Shown here piece after piece: positions 6,871-10,503 of a stretch of 10,503 nucleotides of DNA. Origin of the DNA: Chloroflexota bacterium (GTDB taxonomy: Bacteria; Chloroflexota; Dehalococcoidia; Tepidiformales; Tepidiformaceae); NCBI GenBank assembly GCA_963169135.1, contig CAUJEQ010000184.1:1-10503 (forward strand). Reading direction: 5' to 3'. Every line of letters starts with the position of its first letter. Position 1 is the first letter of the stretch. The notes below the pieces were generated by a model. The model was not told where the DNA came from, did no database searches, and worked only from the letters and a program-made list of their open reading frames with translations. Both the position numbers and the translations under genes were made by a program.

Positions 6871-7943
6871 ACCTCCGCCACCCCGAACTCCTGGCCTTCC
6901 CGGGCGCTCCGGTAGCAGGCGTCTACTACCTCGTGCGCCGCGAGCGCGGTCCGGAAGTCCGGGAACGCCGGGCGGCCCTCTTCCACGCACCGGAGGAACG
7001 CGTAGTCCTCGTACATCCCCGCCCGCGCCAGGTCTACCTCACCTCCTTCGAGGCCGGCAATCTCGACGTAACGATCGAAAACCTGCTCGGTGGGCATCTC
7101 CTCCACCGGTCCCGTACGCCCCTGGTAGCGGATCGGCCCGAGGAAGTCGTGGTCGGTGGCGAAGTACCCGCCTTCGAAGAACACCTCCAGGTGTCGCGTC
7201 GACGGCCGGTCGTCGAGCGCATGCCAGACCGACGACAGGGAGGTCTGGTGCCCGTCGGCGTGCTGGAACGTGGCGATGGCCACGTCCTCCACCCCGTCGT
7301 GGCCGGTCGTGTAGCGCGTGTGGCACCGTACACGCGTGATATCCCCGAACAGCCAGCGAAACAGATCGACATCGTGGATGGAATGCTCGATGAGCGTCCC
7401 GCCACCGGCCCGTTCGAAGCTGCCGCGCCAACTGCTCGCGTAATGTCCCCGGATCGGGAAAAACTGGTCGTCCCGCAGGTGCGCGGTCAGCAGCGGCCCG
7501 AGCCCCGGCTCCGACATCATCTCTTTCATCACGGTAAAGACGGGCGAATAGCGCAGCACCAGCCCGACCTGGTTCACCACCCCGGCGGCCTCGACCGCCT
7601 CCACCATCCGCCGCACCTCGCCCAGGGTCTTCGCAAGCGGCTTTTCGCAGAACACGTGAAGCCCGAGCTCTGCCGCCCTGACGACGAGGTCCGGATGTTC
7701 GGCGGTCTCGGTGCAGATGTAGACCGTGTTCAGCCCGGGCAGTCCGAACACCTCTGTTGGGTCATCGGTGACCATCCGGGAGCCCGTAATGGCTGCGAAC
7801 GAACCGGCCCGGTCAAGGTCCCGGTCGCAGACGGCCGCGTACTCGCCGGGGACGAGTTCTGAACGGAAGGAGCCGCGGATGTTGCGGGAGTGGAAGCGGC
7901 CGATGTGGCCGCAGCCGATGAGGCCGACGACGGGGACTGGCAC
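6867..7943 (-). CDS. Gfo/Idh/MocA-family NAD(P)-dependent oxidoreductase
   Basis: Cytoplasmic oxidoreductase of the glucose-fructose oxidoreductase / inositol dehydrogenase family, which usually oxidises or reduces a sugar or cyclitol hydroxyl with a tightly held NAD(P). The N-terminal Rossmann fold has GLIGCGHIG (7-15). The family EKP motif is at 100-102 in FCEKPLAKT, with Lys101 as the conserved catalytic lysine. The C-terminal domain has GGGTLIEHSIHDVDLFRWL (180-198); His190 matches the catalytic His, and Glu186 stands where inositol dehydrogenase has Asp. Length (358) is normal. The start is GTG 7943, with only a weak GAGG four bases upstream; no in-frame ATG lies between it and an upstream TAA, so the start is fairly constrained but translation may be weak. 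It is first in a minus-strand run ahead of ccr, 132 nt away, and divergent from nuoA. The substrate cannot be told, and a link to Ccr is not evident. Confidence 0.92.
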   Translation of the reverse strand: MPVPVVGLIGCGHIGRFHSRNIRGSFRSELVPGEYAAVCDRDLDRAGSFAAITGSRMVTDDPTEVFGLPGLNTVYICTETAEHPDLVVRAAELGLHVFCEKPLAKTLGEVRRMVEAVEAAGVVNQVGLVLRYSPVFTVMKEMMSEPGLGPLLTAHLRDDQFFPIRGHYASSWRGSFERAGGGTLIEHSIHDVDLFRWLFGDITRVRCHTRYTTGHDGVEDVAIATFQHADGHQTSLSSVWHALDDRPSTRHLEVFFEGGYFATDHDFLGPIRYQGRTGPVEEMPTEQVFDRYVEIAGLEGGEVDLARAGMYEDYAFLRCVEEGRPAFPDFRTALAAHEVVDACYRSAREGQEFGVAEV

Positions 7944-8035
7944 GGGACCTCGCGGAAGGGCGAATTTGCGCGCATTTTACGCGGCGCTTGCGCCATCTTG
8001 GCGAACGAGCCCTCCGCCCGGGTAACACTCTGTCT

Positions 8036-8091
8036 CGGCCGCCGGCGGAAGGAATCACCTGGGGGCGCAAGTGACCTTCCGCTGGCGGTCG
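8036..8091 (+). repeat. Long imperfect inverted repeat / stable hairpin
   Basis: Bases 8036-8052 pair with 8075-8091 over 17 positions, two of them G-T. After a 2-nt AA bulge (8053-8054), TCAC (8055-8058) pairs with GTGA (8071-8074), leaving a 12-nt loop (8059-8070). On the + strand the hairpin is followed at once by TTTT (8092-8095), the form of an intrinsic terminator, although no + strand gene lies upstream. It sits about 50 nt before the nuoA -35. It could be a terminator of an unannotated + transcript, an insulator between divergent units, a leader structure of the Gfo/Idh mRNA, or a REP-like palindromic element. The pairing is seen directly; the role is not. Confidence 0.7.
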
Positions 8092-8144
8092 TTTTGCTAC
8101 CCGGAAAACCTGTGCCCGTCGCTCTCTTTTCCCTCTCTGGCGCT

Positions 8145-8173
8145 TTGTCCGCTTTCGGGGCCCGTGCTATAGT
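8145..8173 (+). promoter_or_regulatory. Candidate sigma-70-type promoter of the nuo operon
   Basis: TTGTCC (8145-8150, 4 of 6) and TATAGT (8168-8173, 5 of 6) are separated by 17 nt. A start near 8180 leaves a short leader of about 36 nt before the nuoA GTG. A near-palindrome GTCC-CTTAA-GGAC (8181-8193) lies at the predicted start site. Confidence 0.55.
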
Positions 8174-8215
8174 CGGCCCCGTCCCTTAAGGACGAATTTC
8201 ACAAACGGCTCCGGC

Positions 8216-8593
8216 GTGCTCTACGAATACGGTCACATCGGCATCCTCGTCCTCATCGCGCTGATCTTCCCGATTGGTGCGCTGGCTACTTCGTGGGCGC
8301 TCCAGTTCGTGAATATTCGCCCCACGAGCAAGCCCGATGTGGTCCGCGACGACATTTACGAATGCGGCCTCCGCACCGAGGGCCCCAGCCGCGTTCAGTT
8401 CAACTTCCGCTTCTATTACATCGCCCTCCTGTTCGTGTTGCTCGACGTGGAAATCGTCTTCCTTTTCCCCTGGGCGCTCGTCTTTGACGACGTCGGCTGG
8501 GTCGGCTACGGGAAGGGCATGCTCTTCATTGGCACCTTCGTAATCGGCGGCGTTTATGCATGGCGGAAGCGCGCACTGGAGTGGCGGCTGTGA
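8216..8593 (+). CDS. nuoA: NADH-quinone oxidoreductase subunit A
   Basis: Small membrane subunit of respiratory complex I, beside NuoH at the quinone-site end of the membrane arm. The 125 residues show three membrane helices (about 7-30, 65-88, 98-118) and the strongly conserved loop-helix 2 region: YECG (48-51, Cys50), EGPSRVQFNFRFYYIALLF (55-73), then LLDVEIVFLFPWA with the conserved acidic pair Asp77 and Glu79 (E. coli Asp79/Glu81). The start GTG at 8216 has no close ribosome site; AAGGA at 8188-8192 is 23 nt away, and no other start codon precedes it in frame near the promoter. The TGA overlaps the GTG of nuoC. It is the first gene of the operon, directly behind a good promoter. Confidence 0.97.
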   Translation: MLYEYGHIGILVLIALIFPIGALATSWALQFVNIRPTSKPDVVRDDIYECGLRTEGPSRVQFNFRFYYIALLFVLLDVEIVFLFPWALVFDDVGWVGYGKGMLFIGTFVIGGVYAWRKRALEWRL

Positions 8594-9114
8594 CGCGCCA
8601 GCTCAGCGGTCCTGAAGCCGCCGGCCTTGCCGAAACCGCCGCGCCCGGGTCTGTCGACCGGACAACCGAAACGGCTTGCTATCTCAAGCCCGAGCACCTC
8701 GTTTCGGCTCTCGAGGCACTGAAGACAGACCCTGATGCGGACCTTGTCCACCTGACGAACCTCTGCGGCGTTGACTTCTGGGACCATTTCGAAGTCGTCT
8801 ACCACATCCAGTCGTTCGACAAGAACCAGATAGCGCTCTTCAAGGTCGACGTGTTGAACCGCGAAGATCCGGTCGTGCCGAGCGTGGTCCCGGTCTTCCA
8901 CGGCGCCTGGATGCAGGAAAACGAGACCTACGACCTCTTCGGTATCAAGTTCGAAGGACACCCGAACCTCTACCGGATTCTGCTCTGGGAAGGCTACCCG
9001 GGCTGGCCGCTCCGGAAAGACTTCCTTGCGATGCCCGGCGGCCTCCAGCCAGGCCTGGGCGAGTTCGCCGGTGTCAGCCGCCGCCAGGAGCCGCCAATGA
9101 AGGTGCTCGAATGA
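8590..9114 (+). CDS. nuoC: NADH-quinone oxidoreductase subunit C (30 kDa subunit)
   Basis: Peripheral-arm subunit of complex I that binds NuoD near the quinone site and has no cofactor. From GTG 8590 it is 174 residues. The core of the family is clear: FEVVYHIQSFDKN (67-79), DPVVPSVVPVFHGAWMQE (93-110), YDLFGIKFEGHPNLYRILL (114-132) and GWPLRKDF (138-145). The usual Glu-Arg-Glu in the signature is Glu110-Asn111-Glu112, and the Arg commonly found four residues after the HP histidine is Tyr128. GTG 8590 is chosen because it overlaps the nuoA TGA (GTGA) and has GGAG (8578-8581) 8 nt upstream; ATG 8560 would add 10 residues but has no ribosome site. It directly follows nuoA, where nuoB is normally found. 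Confidence 0.95.
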   Translation: MTRQLSGPEAAGLAETAAPGSVDRTTETACYLKPEHLVSALEALKTDPDADLVHLTNLCGVDFWDHFEVVYHIQSFDKNQIALFKVDVLNREDPVVPSVVPVFHGAWMQENETYDLFGIKFEGHPNLYRILLWEGYPGWPLRKDFLAMPGGLQPGLGEFAGVSRRQEPPMKVLE

Positions 9115-10220
9115 CCGGTGTCATCAAGAGTGAGCCGTTCGTCATCAACATCGGGCCCCAGCACCCCTCCACCCACGGCGTCTTCCGGATCCGCGCTACG
9201 GTCGATGGTGAAAAGGTGGTCGATGCCGAGATGGTCATGGGCTATCTCCATCGTTCGATGGAAAAGCTCGCCGAAGAGCGCACCTACACCCAGAACATCC
9301 CGTTCACCGACCGGACCGACTACCTGAGCAGCATGTCGAACAACCTCGGCTACTGCCTGGCGGCGGAAAAACTCGCCGGCATTGAGGTCCCGGCTCGCGG
9401 CGACGCCATCCGCGTCATCATGGCCGAACTCCAGCGCCTCGCCAGCCACTGCATGGCCGTTGGCGCCTTCGCCAACGACACTGGCGCCTGGCAAACGCCC
9501 GTCATGTGGTGCTTCCGCGAACGCGAGAAGATCCTGGACATCTTCGAGGTCACCTCGGGCGCGCGCCTCACCTGCAATTACATGCGCATCGGTGGTGTCG
9601 CCTTCGACCTCCGTCCCGCCTTTGAGCCGATGGTCCGCAAGGTCCTGGCCGACCTCCCCCCGTTCATCGAAGAGATGGAACAACTGCTCACCGGGAACGA
9701 GATCTTCGTCAGCCGCACGCGGGGTATCGGTGTGCTCAGCCCCGAGCTCGCGACGAACGCCAGCTTGAGCGGCCCCATGCTTCGCGGAAGCGGCATCGCC
9801 TGGGACCTCCGCAAGGCCGACCCATATTGCGGCTACGAGCAGTACGACTTCGACATCCCCATCGGCTACCAGGGTGACAGCTACGACCGCTTTATCGTGC
9901 GCCTCGAAGAGATGCGCCAGAGTGTGAAGATCATCCAGCAGGCGCTCGATGGCCTCCCCTCGGGCCCGTTCCGCACCGAGGTGCCGCTCGCGCTGCGCCC
10001 GCAAAAAGGTGAGGCCTACGCCCGCATCGAGAGCCCCCGCGGCGAGCTCGGTTATTACCTGGTCAGCGACGAAGGGCCCGCGCCCTACCGCTTCCACATC
10101 CGGCCGCCGTCGTTCATCAACCTCTCCGCCTTGAAAGAGATGACCGTCGGTGGCACGGTCGCCGACGCGATCGTGGTCCTCGGTTCGATAGACATCGTCG
10201 TGGGGGAGATCGACCGATGA
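9111..10220 (+). CDS. nuoD: NADH-quinone oxidoreductase subunit D (49 kDa subunit)
   Basis: Peripheral-arm subunit of complex I, related to the large subunit of NiFe hydrogenases, forming the quinone pocket with NuoB. It opens with GPQHPSTHGVFR (15-26). His22, Tyr71 and Asp123 have the same mutual spacing as His38, Tyr87 and Asp139 of Thermus Nqo4, the quinone-pocket residues, so the site looks intact. Other landmarks are REREKILDIFE (136-146), TCNYMRIGG (153-161) and the C-terminal ESPRGELGYYLVSDEG (308-323) with RPPSF. The 369 residues are slightly short, mostly from a brief N-terminus. ATG 9111 overlaps the nuoC TGA by ATGA and has AAGG (9100-9103) 7 nt upstream; its own TGA overlaps the nuoH ATG. 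No nuoE, nuoF or nuoG follows, as in operons for 11-subunit complexes. Confidence 0.98.
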   Translation: MTGVIKSEPFVINIGPQHPSTHGVFRIRATVDGEKVVDAEMVMGYLHRSMEKLAEERTYTQNIPFTDRTDYLSSMSNNLGYCLAAEKLAGIEVPARGDAIRVIMAELQRLASHCMAVGAFANDTGAWQTPVMWCFREREKILDIFEVTSGARLTCNYMRIGGVAFDLRPAFEPMVRKVLADLPPFIEEMEQLLTGNEIFVSRTRGIGVLSPELATNASLSGPMLRGSGIAWDLRKADPYCGYEQYDFDIPIGYQGDSYDRFIVRLEEMRQSVKIIQQALDGLPSGPFRTEVPLALRPQKGEAYARIESPRGELGYYLVSDEGPAPYRFHIRPPSFINLSALKEMTVGGTVADAIVVLGSIDIVVGEIDR

Positions 10221-10503
10221 CGACCTTCCTCGCCACCGATAACTGGTACGACCTGCGCGACCTCGCCAACCTCTCCCGCGAAATCCTCGAAGCGGCCGAC
10301 AAGATCCTGCCGTTCGGCGTGGTCTACGTGTTGGCGGCTGTCATCGGTTTCGTCGCAAGCTTTCTCATCTTCGTCCTGCCGTCGCAGTTGTTCGTCGGCG
10401 TCTACGGCGAACGGAAGCTCATCGGCCGCATCCAATCGCGCTACGGCCCGAACCGGGTTGGCCCGTTCGGCCTCCTGCAGCCAATCGCCGACGCAATCAA
10501 GCT
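10217..10503 (+). CDS. nuoH: NADH-quinone oxidoreductase subunit H (3' end beyond window)
   Basis: Membrane subunit of complex I that links the quinone pocket to the proton-pumping arm. Only the first 95 codons are in the window; the frame is open to the right edge. The visible part has an unusually polar N-terminus of about 30 residues, a first membrane helix (about 33-58), then GVYGERKLIGRIQSRYG (61-77) and GPNRVGPFGLLQPIADAIK (77-95), the diagnostic loop with its conserved charged residues. ATG 10217 overlaps the nuoD TGA (ATGA), with GGAG (10205-10208) 8 nt upstream. It directly follows nuoD, confirming the order A-C-D-H. Confidence 0.97.
   Translation, partial: MTTFLATDNWYDLRDLANLSREILEAADKILPFGVVYVLAAVIGFVASFLIFVLPSQLFVGVYGERKLIGRIQSRYGPNRVGPFGLLQPIADAIK

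Larger units (their letters stand above)
7944..8215. other. Divergent gene-free region between the Gfo/Idh gene and nuoA
   Basis: This 272-nt region separates two divergent units. It holds the long hairpin at 8036-8091, the nuoA promoter at 8145-8173 and a pyrimidine-rich stretch (8121-8137). On the minus strand, TAAAAT (7974-7979, 5 of 6 to the -10) lies 30 nt before the Gfo/Idh GTG but has no good -35. Open frames through it encode nothing recognisable, and I see no tRNA or known riboswitch core. Confidence 0.7.

Noticed and set aside
7983..7994. GGCGC-TT-GCGCC inverted repeat before the Gfo/Idh gene
   Set aside because: Five-base GC palindromes are expected at this composition and nothing else supports a role.
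7890..8189. Small + frame across the Gfo/Idh-nuoA gap
   Set aside because: Half lies antisense to the Gfo/Idh gene and the rest runs through the hairpin and promoter; the translation shows no signal or motif.

Overview
The window is visibly GC-rich bacterial DNA, densely packed with genes in both orientations. I see no insertion sequence, CRISPR array, tRNA, rRNA or phage gene. Gene content (a complex I operon with no nuoE/F/G between nuoD and nuoH, a crotonyl-CoA carboxylase/reductase, an acyl-CoA dehydrogenase paired with a MaoC-type hydratase) fits a respiring, free-living, high-GC bacterium. Chloroflexota is my best guess and Actinomycetota an alternative, but no marker here settles the phylum.

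Layout, left to right. (1) The 3' part of an MscS-type mechanosensitive channel gene on +, cut by the left edge. (2) A two-gene minus-strand unit, acyl-CoA dehydrogenase then a double-hotdog MaoC-like hydratase, 54 nt apart and converging on the channel gene. (3) Divergent from that unit, a major facilitator (MFS_3-like) exporter on +. (4) Converging on the exporter, three minus-strand genes: a Gfo/Idh/MocA oxidoreductase (most upstream), crotonyl-CoA carboxylase/reductase (ccr) with a promoter of its own, and an unrecognised single-pass membrane-anchored protein. (5) A 272-nt gene-free divergent region holding a very long hairpin and a good sigma-70-type promoter. (6) The start of an NADH-quinone oxidoreductase operon on +: nuoA, nuoC, nuoD and a partial nuoH, tightly overlapped for translational coupling.

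How the genes may work together. The dehydrogenase and hydratase could perform two successive steps on one acyl-CoA: alpha,beta-desaturation, then hydration. Ccr makes ethylmalonyl-CoA from crotonyl-CoA. Ccr, an acyl-CoA dehydrogenase and a double-hotdog hydratase are three of the enzyme types of the ethylmalonyl-CoA pathway. However, they are in separate transcription units, the dehydrogenase is short for a methylsuccinyl-CoA dehydrogenase, and the mutase and lyase are not here, so this is only a hypothesis. Electrons from such oxidations could enter the respiratory chain whose complex I genes follow.

The most notable points are the absence of nuoB from between nuoA and nuoC, the roughly 21-bp hairpin at 8036-8091 between the divergent units, and a ccr promoter with a small palindrome near -61. 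Most of the window is otherwise ordinary core and central-metabolism DNA, and I did not find a convincing new multi-gene system.
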